Source of the DNA: Gordonia phthalatica
GTDB taxonomy: Bacteria; Actinomycetota; Actinomycetes; Mycobacteriales; Mycobacteriaceae
Assembly (NCBI RefSeq): GCF_001305675.1
Contig: NZ_CP011853.1
Location: 806,001 to 870,000, forward strand
Reading direction: 5' to 3'
DNA: 64,000 bases
The stretch's first letter is position 1. The number at the start of each line of letters is the position of its first letter. Below, one piece after another: positions 25,248 to 33,696 of the stretch. The translations under genes were made by a program, and so were the position numbers. The notes under the pieces are model-generated. The model was not told the DNA's origin. It saw only the letters and a program-made list of their open reading frames with translations, and searched no databases.

Positions 25248-25880
25248 GTGCAGCAGTTCCCGATCGACGATCGCATCACCGACTGGGTGGTCGAGTCACG
25301 ACACGAACCGCTGACCTCCGTCATGCACATGGTGACCGCCATGGGCGACACCCTGCCGCTCACCCTCGTCGTGATCGGCGTCTTCGTGGTCGCCTGGCTC
25401 TCGAACCGCATCGACCTCGCCTCGATGATCGTCGTCGGCAGCCTCAGCGGCTACATCCTGATGATGATCCTGAAACTGCTGTTCTCCCGCGACCGGCCGC
25501 CGGTGGAGGACCGGCTGATCGACGTCGGCGGAGCCGCCTTTCCCTCGGGGCACGCCATGCTCAGCACCGTCGTGTACGGGTTGACGGCGGTCGTCGCCTT
25601 CCGCGTGTTCCCCCGTGTCCGGGAACGGGCGGTGGCACTGGTCTGGCTGCCGATCCTGGTCCTGCTGATCGGCGTCAGCCGCGTGTACCTGGGCGTGCAC
25701 TGGGCGTCGGACGTGCTGTTCGGCTGGCTGTTCGGCCTCATCTGGCTCGCGGTCTGCCTGTTCGGACACGCGCAGATCGTCCGTAGACCGGCACTGCTGC
25801 GGATGGGGACCAAACACGCGACGGGTCGACCCGGGCAGCCGAGCAGCCCCGCGGATCAGGGGACGTCGAGCCCTTCCTGA
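25248..25880 (+). CDS. PAP2-family membrane phosphatase
   Basis: 210 residues from GTG 25248 (GGGAGGG Shine-Dalgarno 7 nt upstream). About five to six membrane segments carry the phosphatidic-acid phosphatase signature: KLLFSRDRP (motif 1), PSGHA (motif 2) and SRVYLGVHWASDV (motif 3, catalytic His). Members dephosphorylate lipid phosphates such as undecaprenyl pyrophosphate or phosphatidate on the outer face of the membrane. The polar Pro/Ser C-terminus overlaps the convergent DUF2530 gene by 25 bp. The substrate is not determinable. Confidence 0.9.
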   Translation: MQQFPIDDRITDWVVESRHEPLTSVMHMVTAMGDTLPLTLVVIGVFVVAWLSNRIDLASMIVVGSLSGYILMMILKLLFSRDRPPVEDRLIDVGGAAFPSGHAMLSTVVYGLTAVVAFRVFPRVRERAVALVWLPILVLLIGVSRVYLGVHWASDVLFGWLFGLIWLAVCLFGHAQIVRRPALLRMGTKHATGRPGQPSSPADQGTSSPS

Positions 25881-26110
25881 GCGCCGCGCGAGCCACGGCG
25901 GACCGCGGCCTTCTGCACCAGCACGATGGTGGTGCCGAGGACCCCGACGCCCAACCCGACCAGGCAGATCGTGAGGGCGCTGTCGGGGCCGACGTCGGTG
26001 AGCCAGACGATGAGGGTGGCCGCCGCCCAGATCAGCATTCCGATGACGATGACCGGTTCGGGCGCCCGGAGTTTTGCGGGGAGCTCGGGGATCTGGGACA
26101 CGTCAGGCAT
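25856..26110 (-). CDS. Small membrane protein (DUF2530-like, Rv0879c type)
   Basis: 84 residues: a polar N-terminus (MPDVSQIPELPAKLRAPEP), two membrane segments (VIVIGMLIWAAATLIVWLT and ALTICLVGLGVGVLGTTIVL) and a basic tail. Length, topology and position just before the TrmH/SepH region match the DUF2530 family. Its function is unknown. TACCCT lies exactly 6 nt before the ATG, indicating a leaderless mRNA. Its 3' end overlaps the PAP2 gene tail to tail. Confidence 0.72.
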   Translation of the reverse strand: MPDVSQIPELPAKLRAPEPVIVIGMLIWAAATLIVWLTDVGPDSALTICLVGLGVGVLGTTIVLVQKAAVRRGSRGAQEGLDVP

Positions 26111-26116
26111 GCGTAC

Positions 26117-26122
26117 AGGGTA
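26117..26122 (-). promoter_or_regulatory. -10 element of the DUF2530-like gene (leaderless)
   Basis: TACCCT on the minus strand with 6 nt to the ATG at 26110. Confidence 0.45.
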
Positions 26123-26163
26123 GCTTTCGCTGGGGTGGCGCATCGTCGTCGGCGGCGTCGCGC

Positions 26164-26173
26164 AACAATTGTT
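26164..26173. promoter_or_regulatory. Palindrome AACAATTGTT before the purine permease gene
   Basis: A perfect 10-bp AT-rich palindrome in an otherwise GC-rich leader, 37 bp before ATG 26210. It is a possible operator or part of the promoter. No regulator gene is adjacent. Confidence 0.3.
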
Positions 26174-26209
26174 CTCGACTTCTGACAGGCGAAAGCGAAG
26201 GACTTGCCG

Positions 26210-27724
26210 ATGACCGACCCGGTCGACACCGATTCGCAGGAGGCGAGCAGCCCCGAACCGACTCCGATCAGCGAGGAGTCGTCGAGCAGCGGCGGAGTGC
26301 TGGACAGGTACTTCAAGCTGAAGGAGCGGCGGACGTCCGTCGGCCGCGAGGTGCGCGGCGGACTGGTCACCTTCTTCACGATGGCGTACATCGTCGTCCT
26401 GACCCCGATCATCATCGGCGGCGTTCCCGGCGAGCCGATGAACGCCGACAAGTTCGGCGACGTGCTGCCGATGCTGCAGGTCTCCGCGGTGGTCGCGCTG
26501 GTCGCCGGCGTCATGTCGATCGTCTTCGGCATGGTCGCCAATTATCCGTTCGGCATCGCCGCGGGCCTCGGCATCAGCAGCCTGCTGGCCGTGACGATCG
26601 CGCCGCAGATGTCGTGGCCGCAGGCCATGGGCCTGGTGATCGTCAACGGCATCATCATCGTCCTGCTCGGTCTCACCGGCGTGCGCACCGCCGTCTTCAA
26701 CGCAGTCCCGCCGGAACTGAAGTCGGCGATCGCCGCAGGCATCGGTGCGTTCATCGCCTTCATCGGGCTGATCAACGCCGGTTTCGTCACCAAGCCCGCC
26801 GCCGCGGGCGCCCCGCCTGTGCAGCTCGGCGACGACGGCTCCATCGCGACCGTCCCCACCCTGATCTTCGTCATCGGCGTCCTGCTGATGGGTGTGCTCG
26901 TGGTGAAGAAGGTGCCCGGCGGTCTGCTGCTCGGCATCGTCGTCATGACCGTCGTCTCGATCATCGTCGAGAGCATCATGCACCTGGGCAAGGCGTCCGA
27001 CGGCCACGGCGGCTGGGCCATGAACATCCCGCAGCTGCCCGACGGCGTCGGTGGCCTCCCCGACCTCAGCCTGGTCGGCAAGGTGGACGTGTTCGGCGCC
27101 TTCACCTCTGATGGCGTCGGCGTCCTGATCGCCTCGATCTTCGTCTTCACGCTGCTGCTGTCGAACTTCTTCGACGCCATGGGCACCATGACCGGCCTCG
27201 GCAAGGAGGGCGGCCTCACCGACGAGCAGGGCAACCTGCCGGGCATCGGCCGCGCACTGGTCGTGGAGGGCACCGGCGCCATCGTCGGCGGTGCGGCCGC
27301 CTCGTCGTCGGCCACCGTGCTCGTCGAGTCGTCGGCCGGCATCGCCGAGGGTGCGCGCACCGGTCTGGCGAACATCGTCACCGGCGTCCTGTTCCTGGCC
27401 GCCATGTTCTTCACCCCGCTCTACAGCGTGGTGCCGATGGAGGCCGTCTCACCCGCCCTGGTGATCGTCGGTGCATTGATGATGGGCCAGATCCGCGACA
27501 TCGACTTCAGCAAGTTCGAGTTCGCGCTCCCGTCGTTCCTCACCATCGTCGCGATGCCGTTCACGTACTCCATCGCCAACGGCATCGGCGTCGGCTTCAT
27601 CAGCTGGGCCGTCATGGCCGTGGCCCGGGGCGACCGCAAGAGCATGCACCCGCTGCTGTTCATCGTCGCGGCCCTGTTCATCGCCTACTTCGCGCGAGGA
27701 CCGATCTCGAACCTGGTGGGGTAG
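26210..27724 (+). CDS. NCS2-family purine (adenine/guanine/hypoxanthine) permease
   Basis: 504 residues from ATG 26210 (GAAGGA Shine-Dalgarno 7 nt upstream). A Ser/Glu-rich N-terminus of 40 residues is followed by about 12-13 membrane segments. Characteristic AzgA-branch blocks are REVRGGLVTFFTMAYIVVL, GIAAGLGISSL and the later NFFDAMGTMTGLGKE segment. It imports purine bases with protons at the cytoplasmic membrane. It is probably monocistronic. The family is secure and the exact base preference is inferred. Confidence 0.9.
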   Translation: MTDPVDTDSQEASSPEPTPISEESSSSGGVLDRYFKLKERRTSVGREVRGGLVTFFTMAYIVVLTPIIIGGVPGEPMNADKFGDVLPMLQVSAVVALVAGVMSIVFGMVANYPFGIAAGLGISSLLAVTIAPQMSWPQAMGLVIVNGIIIVLLGLTGVRTAVFNAVPPELKSAIAAGIGAFIAFIGLINAGFVTKPAAAGAPPVQLGDDGSIATVPTLIFVIGVLLMGVLVVKKVPGGLLLGIVVMTVVSIIVESIMHLGKASDGHGGWAMNIPQLPDGVGGLPDLSLVGKVDVFGAFTSDGVGVLIASIFVFTLLLSNFFDAMGTMTGLGKEGGLTDEQGNLPGIGRALVVEGTGAIVGGAAASSSATVLVESSAGIAEGARTGLANIVTGVLFLAAMFFTPLYSVVPMEAVSPALVIVGALMMGQIRDIDFSKFEFALPSFLTIVAMPFTYSIANGIGVGFISWAVMAVARGDRKSMHPLLFIVAALFIAYFARGPISNLVG

Positions 27725-27803
27725 CGACCCGGCGAGACTCCCCCGGTCTCGACCGACCCCTCGGCCTTCGGCCTCGGAAGTCGGCTCGACTCGACACTCC
27801 GCG

Positions 27804-29045
27804 TCAGAAGAACGTCCCCGAGAACGGTGCGACGTCGACGGCGAGCATCGCGCCCAGCAGCGCCACATCGTCGTCGGCGCCGTCGATTCGGCCGGCGGCC
27901 GCCATCTGGCGGACGGTGATTCCGCCGAGGTACAGGCTCGACAGCGCGGCGATGTCGATGGCGAGGTGCGCGTCGTCGTCGGTCCGGGCGGCGGTCGCGG
28001 TGCCGTCGTCGGCGACGGTCAGGCGGTAGCGTCCGCCGCGGTCGCCGAAGCCGTCGGCGATGTCGAGGACCAAGTCGCCCGGGGCAGCGTACGTGCGCAG
28101 CTCCAGCGCTTTCACGACGTCGAGGATCGACAGCCACAGCTCGTCCGACCGGCCCTGCACCTCGACGGCGCGCGCGTTGCGCAGCTTCAGCGGCAGGGGA
28201 TCGTCGACCGGGATCGACGCCTTCACCGCGGACACGAGATCGAGGCCGGTGAGGACGCGCCACAGGTCGGTGTGGGCCTGCGGCGTGGCCGCCACGAAGT
28301 CGCCGACCAGGGCGGTCTTGTCGCGGGCGTCGATCCGGTACGCGGCGTAGCCGTCGGCGTGCAGCAGGTAGTGCAGGCCGCTGGTCTGCGAGTTCCGGCG
28401 GAAACTGCGGTCGGCCATGATCGACGGCCACCAGGTGTCGGGACGGGTGATGGCACCGGTGCGACCGGCGGCCCAGCGGGCGTGGACGGCGGGGACGTGC
28501 TTGGCGATCTGCTCCTGGTTGCCGTAGCGGACGCGGGAGTCCGCGGGGGCCGGCGTGCGGAAGTCCGCGGCCGGCGGCTCCACCCGGATCTGGTGCGAGA
28601 AGGCGGCCGGACCGAATCCGAAGCGCTCGTAGATGCCGCCCTCGGAGGCGGTGAGGGTGGCGAACGGGAGGTCGTGCGCGCGCCACGTGCGGTACTGCTC
28701 GGTCAGCATCCGGCGCAGCAGTCCGCGTCGACGATGCGTCGCCGACACCGACACCCACGACAGTCCCGCCGTGGTCGCGATGCCGCCGCCGGGGACCGTC
28801 ACCGGCACCGGGAAGTACAGGGATACGGCGACGATCGGCTGCCCGTCGGAGGCGGTGTCGCGGATGACGACGGTGTCGCCCTCGCCCGCACGGTTGCGGA
28901 ACTCGATCATCTCGTCGCCGGGCAGCGGCTTCGGCAGCGCGAAGGCGCGGGCGTCGATGGCGAGGATCTCGGGCCAGTCCGTTCCCCGTGGCCGCTCCAG
29001 GGAGAGCGGGTCGTTGGATTCGGGCTCAGAGATCGAAGTGCTCAC
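27804..29045 (-). CDS. Eis-type GNAT N-acetyltransferase
   Basis: 413 residues from GTG 29045. Layout of the Eis family: an N-terminal GNAT domain with the acetyl-CoA loop (VSVSATHRRRGLLRRML, about residues 90-105) and YERFGFGPA, then a second degenerate GNAT region and a C-terminal SCP2-like domain. It ends in Phe, as Eis proteins do (the C-terminal carboxylate acts as catalytic base). Homologues acetylate amines of aminoglycosides, polyamines or proteins. CACACT is 6 nt before the start. It is convergent with the purine permease. Confidence 0.9.
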   Translation of the reverse strand: MSTSISEPESNDPLSLERPRGTDWPEILAIDARAFALPKPLPGDEMIEFRNRAGEGDTVVIRDTASDGQPIVAVSLYFPVPVTVPGGGIATTAGLSWVSVSATHRRRGLLRRMLTEQYRTWRAHDLPFATLTASEGGIYERFGFGPAAFSHQIRVEPPAADFRTPAPADSRVRYGNQEQIAKHVPAVHARWAAGRTGAITRPDTWWPSIMADRSFRRNSQTSGLHYLLHADGYAAYRIDARDKTALVGDFVAATPQAHTDLWRVLTGLDLVSAVKASIPVDDPLPLKLRNARAVEVQGRSDELWLSILDVVKALELRTYAAPGDLVLDIADGFGDRGGRYRLTVADDGTATAARTDDDAHLAIDIAALSSLYLGGITVRQMAAAGRIDGADDDVALLGAMLAVDVAPFSGTFF

Positions 29046-29051
29046 CCGTCC

Positions 29052-29057
29052 AGTGTG
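29052..29057 (-). promoter_or_regulatory. -10 element of the Eis-type gene (leaderless, CACACT type)
   Basis: CACACT on the minus strand, 6 nt before GTG 29045. The string CACACTGGA recurs before the DUF3027 (21661) and Fpg/Nei (63033) starts. Confidence 0.4.
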
Positions 29058-29119
29058 CCAAAGCTCACGGCGGTCGATGCAGTGCATGCGGAGCTGCGAC
29101 GATGTGAAACCGTTGACGG

Positions 29120-29989
29120 GTGAACGTCCCGGATGCAGCGCAGTACGACGGCCTGGCCGTGACCGTCATCGACATCGACGATCCTGCGGATCCCCGGGTC
29201 GACGACTTCCGCGACCTCAGCAACGTGGACCGACGCCCCGACGTCGCCGTCCGCACCGACGGTGCCGTCGGGAAGGGCCTGGTGATCGCGGAGGGCGTGT
29301 TCGTGACGCAGCGGATGATCGCCTCCCGGTTCACCCCGCACGCGTTCTTCGGCGTCGACCGCCGGATCGGGGAACTGGCCGCGGACCTCGCCGACCCGTC
29401 GCTGGCCGGGGTCCCGTTCTACCGGGCCTCCCGCGCCGTGATGGCCGAGACCGTCGGATTCCACCTGAACCGCGGCGTGCTGGCGGCCGCGCATCGGCCG
29501 GCGGAGCTGTCGGTGGCCGAGGTGATCGCCGATGCTCGGACCGTGGTGGTCCTCGAGGGCGTCAACGACCACGAGAACATCGGAAGCATCTTCCGCAACG
29601 CGGCCGGGCTCGGCGTCGACGCCGTGATCTTCGGCGCGCACTGCTCTGATCCGCTCTACCGTCGCTGTGTTCGCGTCTCGATGGGGCACGCCCTGCTGGT
29701 GCCGTTCGCGAAGTCCGACGACTGGCCCGGGGACCTGGACGTGCTGCGCACGGAGGGCTTCACGACCGTCGCGCTGACGCCGGGAGAGGGGAGCGTCCCG
29801 CTCGCCGGTGCCGTCACCGGCGGCAAGGTGGCCTTCCTCGTCGGCGCCGAGGGGCCGGGGCTCACCGAGGAGACGATGCAGCGCTGCGACGTCCGCGCCC
29901 GCATCCCGATGTCGCGCGGGACGGACTCGCTGAACGTCGCGACCGCCGCCGCCGTCGCCTTCTACGAGCGGATCTCGCGGTCGGAGTGA
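29120..29989 (+). CDS. SpoU/TrmH-family RNA 2'-O-methyltransferase (Rv0881 type)
   Basis: 289 residues. SPOUT-fold methyltransferase acting on rRNA or tRNA with S-adenosylmethionine. The C-terminal catalytic motifs are VLEGVNDHENIGSIFRNAA (motif 1, about residues 148-166), FLVGAEGPGLT (motif 2) and IPMSRGTDSLNVATAAAV (motif 3, knot). The N-terminal part is the substrate-binding extension. It starts at GTG 29120, 6 nt after AACCGT. It is orthologous in position to Rv0881. The modified nucleotide is unknown. Confidence 0.9.
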   Translation: MNVPDAAQYDGLAVTVIDIDDPADPRVDDFRDLSNVDRRPDVAVRTDGAVGKGLVIAEGVFVTQRMIASRFTPHAFFGVDRRIGELAADLADPSLAGVPFYRASRAVMAETVGFHLNRGVLAAAHRPAELSVAEVIADARTVVVLEGVNDHENIGSIFRNAAGLGVDAVIFGAHCSDPLYRRCVRVSMGHALLVPFAKSDDWPGDLDVLRTEGFTTVALTPGEGSVPLAGAVTGGKVAFLVGAEGPGLTEETMQRCDVRARIPMSRGTDSLNVATAAAVAFYERISRSE

Positions 29990-30033
29990 GCCGGGGACGC
30001 CCGGCCGCGTGAGGGGGTGCTACCCGCGCGCAA

Positions 30034-30098
30034 ACTTCGTCCCCGTGAGCGGCCGCCGCTGACGATATGCCCGGCAGCAGGCCTCAGGGGGACGAAGT
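30034..30098. repeat. Inverted repeat between convergent genes
   Basis: ACTTCGTCCCCGTGAG (30034-30049) is repeated in near-perfect inverted form at 30083-30098, with 33 bp between. It could serve as a bidirectional terminator between the TrmH gene and the minus-strand gene, or be a small palindromic element. Confidence 0.55.
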
Positions 30099-30134
30099 CT
30101 GCGACGGTTCGTCGAGCAATCGGACTCGAGCTGC

Positions 30135-30980
30135 CTACAACCGCCCGCGGAAGCCGAAGTACCGGGAGATCGGGCCGGGAGTGCGTTCCTGCTGAGCGTC
30201 GGTCTGATCGCCCGTCTCGGCGTCGAATGTTGCGGCCGGCGCGACGACCCGCTCGATCGGTTCGGTCTCCTCGGCACCGGCTTCGGGAGTGGCGACCTCG
30301 GGGACATCGGCGGCGTCGCCGGTCAAGGGCACTGACGATTCGACGAACTGGTCGCGGCCGTCGTCGGGGCCGACGCGGTACACGGTGACCGGAATCCGTG
30401 CCGGGTCGAGCGAGGGCTCGGACTCGCGGAAACCGAAGCCGAACCACTCTCGGTTGGCCGCGTCGGCGAGAGCGCCGGGATGGAAGGGGAGTGCGAGCGG
30501 GTCGTCGCCCGCGTCGGGCTGAGGGTGCTCACCGGCCCAGTACGGGCCTTCGAACGGGTGGGGGAGTCCGGCGTCGATCTTGATCGATGTCGAGGTCCCG
30601 GCGAACGCTCGATGCAGGTCACCGTCGTCCCAGCGGGCGAAGCAGCCGATGTCGGCGCCGGGATCCACCGAGATCAGGGCCCAGGTGTGTCCGACGCCGA
30701 GGTCCGCGAGGTACGCCGTCAGCTCGTTGGGATCGGCGGTCCGCAGGCTGTGCCCGGCCAGGACCGCCAGTGAGCCGAAGTGCGCGGCGAAGACGCGGTT
30801 GTCGGCGCCGCCGACGGCCGCCCCGAGGTCGGAGGTGCCGATCGCGGTGATCTCCGTGTTGGCGAACGCCTTCTCGATGAACGACGTGGTCTGGGCGGGG
30901 TCGATGGAGACGCCCGAACGCAGTTCGGCGGCCGGGTCGTCGCAGTCGACGAACCACAGCACAGAAATATTCGGCAGCAC
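30135..30980 (-). CDS. DUF6928-like protein of unknown function
   Basis: 281 residues from GTG 30980, with a clear GGAGG Shine-Dalgarno sequence 4 nt upstream. The start VLPNISVLWFVDCDDPAAEL resembles the DUF6928 family (assignment tentative). There is an internal block ADIGCFARWDDGDLHRAFAG and a C-terminal Ala/Glu/Thr-rich low-complexity tail ending RYFGFRGRL. There is no signal peptide. It lies 17 nt after sepH on the same strand, probably co-transcribed. Its function is unknown. Confidence 0.72.
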   Translation of the reverse strand: MLPNISVLWFVDCDDPAAELRSGVSIDPAQTTSFIEKAFANTEITAIGTSDLGAAVGGADNRVFAAHFGSLAVLAGHSLRTADPNELTAYLADLGVGHTWALISVDPGADIGCFARWDDGDLHRAFAGTSTSIKIDAGLPHPFEGPYWAGEHPQPDAGDDPLALPFHPGALADAANREWFGFGFRESEPSLDPARIPVTVYRVGPDDGRDQFVESSVPLTGDAADVPEVATPEAGAEETEPIERVVAPAATFDAETGDQTDAQQERTPGPISRYFGFRGRL

Positions 30981-30997
30981 CGAGCCTCCAGATCGTT

Positions 30998-32041
30998 TCA
31001 TTCGTTCGGGTGACTGCGGACGCCGAGCAGGACGTCCTCCCACGCCGGGACCGTCGGGGTCGCGCGCTTGCCGCGGTGCCGCGGGGTGGTCGACTCCTTC
31101 TCCGCGGGCTTCGTCGGCGCCTGGACTTCGGTGTCGTCGTCGTATCGGAGGTCGAGGACCTCGGACAGGCCCTGTCCGCGTCGACGCTGCTGGTCGGTCA
31201 CGTCGTCGGCGTTCACCGTCACGAACTCGTGGCCGTCGTCGGACACCTCGCGGGTCGGGGGCTCCGGCACGGGCAGCGGTTCCGGTGCGGCGGGTACGAC
31301 GGTGGGCCTGCGGTACGACCGTGCCAGGTCGGGCTCGGTGAGCTCGACGGCGAGGTCGTCCATCGGGTCGGTGGTGCCGCCGTGCGATCCGAGGGTGAAC
31401 CGCCAGTGCGCGTAGACGTCCTCGTCGGGGTCGGGCGCCACCTGCACCACCCACTGGCCGGATTCGGTGCGCCAGGCATCCCACACCGCGTTCTGGGGTG
31501 TGCTGCCGCGCAGGACCAGGCATTCGGCGACCAGTTCACCGAGTGTCCACGACGTCGGGCCGTCGATGCCCATGGGATGCGAGGCCCGGGCCAGTTCGGC
31601 GGCGCGGCTGCGTTCCAGGATCACCGGGTGCGCGAACCGGTTGATCTTGTCCTCGGAGACGCCGGTCGCCTCGGCGAGCTCGGCGACCGTGGCGCCGGCG
31701 CGAACGCGGGCCTGGATCTCTCGCGGGGTCAGCGTGCGGACCGCGGCGACTTCGGCCGGGGCGGGCTTCGCGGGAGGAGCCTCGGTCGGAACCGACTCGA
31801 GTGGCGCGGACTCCGTGGATTCGTCGGTGGACTCGACGGCCGGCTCGTCCGACGCGGAATCGTGCGCGTCGTCCGTGGGGTCTTCGGGGGGATCGGCGAC
31901 GTCGGCGACCGGCTCGGGCGGATGGATGAGGGTGCGCAGCATCGAGTCGATCGGGATCTGAAACTCTTCGCCGGACTCCAGGTCCATGACGATGATGTGC
32001 GTGCCGTCCGCATCGGAGCGATCAGCGTGCAGCTCGCGCAT
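30998..32041 (-). CDS. sepH: SepH septation protein
   Basis: 347 residues. Actinobacterial cell-division protein that binds FtsZ and promotes Z-ring assembly (known for Streptomyces and mycobacterial homologues; Rv0883c position). The N-terminal DUF3071 domain (MRELHADRSDADGTHIIVMD) has a helix-turn-helix-like segment (TPREIQARVRAGATVAELAEATGVSEDKINRF, shown here as about residues 104-135). It is followed by a Pro/acid-rich linker. The C-terminus has the conserved short patch RKRATPTVPAWEDVLLGVR-like ending. ATG 32041 has a GGAGGAGG Shine-Dalgarno sequence 5 nt upstream. Confidence 0.93.
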   Translation of the reverse strand: MRELHADRSDADGTHIIVMDLESGEEFQIPIDSMLRTLIHPPEPVADVADPPEDPTDDAHDSASDEPAVESTDESTESAPLESVPTEAPPAKPAPAEVAAVRTLTPREIQARVRAGATVAELAEATGVSEDKINRFAHPVILERSRAAELARASHPMGIDGPTSWTLGELVAECLVLRGSTPQNAVWDAWRTESGQWVVQVAPDPDEDVYAHWRFTLGSHGGTTDPMDDLAVELTEPDLARSYRRPTVVPAAPEPLPVPEPPTREVSDDGHEFVTVNADDVTDQQRRRGQGLSEVLDLRYDDDTEVQAPTKPAEKESTTPRHRGKRATPTVPAWEDVLLGVRSHPNE

Positions 32042-32082
32042 CGACTCCTCCTCCGGTCACCAGGTACGCGGACATTGGTTCA

Positions 32083-32098
32083 ACCCTAATGAATTCAT
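32083..32098 (-). promoter_or_regulatory. Candidate sepH promoter -10 and adjoining palindrome
   Basis: TAGGGT on the minus strand (32083-32088) would give a 5' UTR of about 35 nt. It is flanked upstream by the palindrome ATGAATTCAT (32089-32098). No matching -35 is seen. Confidence 0.35.
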
Positions 32099-32182
32099 CG
32101 CCCGAACGCTGGATGGACACGCGGTGAATCGCACGTCGAGCCAGGTGTTTTGCCTGTCGTGCGGGATATGCGGCACTGAGAC

Positions 32183-32217
32183 ACCGCTGCCCGCCGAACG
32201 GATCGGCGGGCAGCGGT
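32183..32217 (-). terminator. serC terminator
   Basis: A 15-bp perfect GC-rich stem (32183-32197 with 32203-32217) and 5-nt loop, 20 nt beyond the serC stop. No U-tract. Confidence 0.75.
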
Positions 32218-32236
32218 GGGTGACTCAGGGGGGCGA

Positions 32237-33370
32237 TCAGAGGCGCTCGACGATGTAGTCGATGCACTGCGTCAGCTTCGTGATGTCCTCCGGCTCGACG
32301 GCCGGGAACATGCCGATGCGCAGCTGATTGCGGCCCAGCTTGCGGTACGGCTCGGTGTCGACGACGCCGTTGGCGCGCAGCGTCTTGGCGACGACTGCCG
32401 CGTCGACCGAGTCGGCGAAGTCGATGGTGCCGACCACCTGGCTGCGGTGCGCCTCGTCGGCGAACGGCGACGCGAACTCGCTGGCCTCGGCCCAGTTGTA
32501 CAGGCGCGAGCTGGAGTCGGCGGTGCGGCCGGTGCAGAAGTCCAGGCCGCCGTTCGAGTTCATCCACTCGATCTGGTTGGCGAACAGCAGCAGCGAGGCG
32601 AGCGCCGGGGTGTTGTAGGTCTGGTTCTTGGCGCTGTTGTCGACTACGGTCGGCAGCGACAGGAACTCGGGGCACCAGCGGCCCGACTCCTTGATCTCGG
32701 CGATGCGGGCCAGGGCGGCCGGGCTCACGATGGCGACGTAGAGGCCGCCGTCGGAGGCGAAGCTCTTCTGCGGTGCGAAGTAGTAGACGTCGGTCTGCGC
32801 GATGTCGACGGGCAGGCCGCCCGCGCCCGAGGTGGCGTCGATGGCGATGAGGGCGTCACCGGCGGCTTCGGGACGCAGGACCGGGACGGCCACACCGGTG
32901 GAGGTCTCGTTCTGCGCCCAACCGATGAGGTCCACGCCCTCGACGTCGGCGGCGGTCAGCGCGGCCGGATCGGGTGCCGTTCCGGGATCGGTCGAGATGA
33001 CCTTCGGATCCTGCAGGAAGGGAGCCTTCTTGGAGACCGTCGCGAACTTCGACGAGAACTCGCCGTAGGTCAGGTTCAGGGCGCGCTCGCGGATCAGGCC
33101 GAACGACGCGGCGTCCCAGAAGGCGGTGGTGCCGCCGTTGGAGATCAGGACCTCGTAGCCCTCGGGCAGCGAGAACAGCTGGGACAGGCCGGAACGGATG
33201 TCGCCGACGACGTTCTTGACCGGCGCCTGACGGTGGCTGGTGCCGAACACCGACGCACCGGTGTCGACCAGCGACTGCAGCTGCTCGGGGCGGACCTTGG
33301 AGGGGCCGCAGCCGAAGCGGCCGTCTGAGGGAAGGAGTTCGGCGGGCAGCGTGATTGCAGTATCGGTCAT
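32237..33370 (-). CDS. serC: Phosphoserine aminotransferase
   Basis: 377 residues. PLP enzyme converting 3-phosphohydroxypyruvate and glutamate to O-phosphoserine (serine biosynthesis). It is the mycobacterial SerC branch: the N-terminus has DGRFGCGPSKVRPEQL, the phosphate-binding GTSHRQ is near residue 42, and the Schiff-base lysine is in FAPQKSFASDGG (about residue 196). TAGAAT lies 7 nt before the ATG (leaderless pattern). It is next to sepH as in M. tuberculosis (Rv0883c-Rv0884c). Confidence 0.95.
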   Translation of the reverse strand: MTDTAITLPAELLPSDGRFGCGPSKVRPEQLQSLVDTGASVFGTSHRQAPVKNVVGDIRSGLSQLFSLPEGYEVLISNGGTTAFWDAASFGLIRERALNLTYGEFSSKFATVSKKAPFLQDPKVISTDPGTAPDPAALTAADVEGVDLIGWAQNETSTGVAVPVLRPEAAGDALIAIDATSGAGGLPVDIAQTDVYYFAPQKSFASDGGLYVAIVSPAALARIAEIKESGRWCPEFLSLPTVVDNSAKNQTYNTPALASLLLFANQIEWMNSNGGLDFCTGRTADSSSRLYNWAEASEFASPFADEAHRSQVVGTIDFADSVDAAVVAKTLRANGVVDTEPYRKLGRNQLRIGMFPAVEPEDITKLTQCIDYIVERL

Positions 33371-33377
33371 GTCGTCG

Positions 33378-33383
33378 ATTCTA
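33378..33383 (-). promoter_or_regulatory. -10 element of serC (leaderless)
   Basis: TAGAAT on the minus strand, 7 nt before ATG 33370. Confidence 0.45.
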
Positions 33384-33433
33384 AAACAGTGCTGGTGGGC
33401 GGTGCGCGCCGCCAGTCGATCACGTGGGGCGGC

Positions 33434-33690
33434 TCACGCGGGCAGGGACTTCACGATCGCGATCAGCGAGTCGAGGAAGGCCTCCTCGCCGAACGTGTTG
33501 ACCTTCCAGAACACCGCCTGGCTGCCACCCGAGGTGATCGCCGACAGGAAGTTGCGCTCGCCGACGCGCTGCCGTTGAGGATTCCCGCGTGCAGACGGCC
33601 CAGGACGTCGTCGAAATCTCCGTTGATGACCGTCTCGTACTTCGCCGTGCAGTGATCATGACGGGTGTCCGGGACTCCGTCATTCAGTGG
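33434..33690 (-). pseudogene. Frameshifted gene remnant, unidentified
   Basis: A protein-like C-terminus (GERNFLSAITSGGSQAVF, then WKVNTFGEEAFLDSLIAIVK and SLPA before TGA at 33434-33436) joins, through a frame change near 33565-33575, to DHCTAKYETVINGDFDDVLG and RLHAGILNG in another frame. There is no start codon, and a stop closes the upstream frame near 33698. The composition is not that of random intergenic DNA. It looks like the tail of a decayed gene of about 80 residues. I do not recognise the family. Confidence 0.55.
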
Positions 33691-33696
33691 AGGGAG

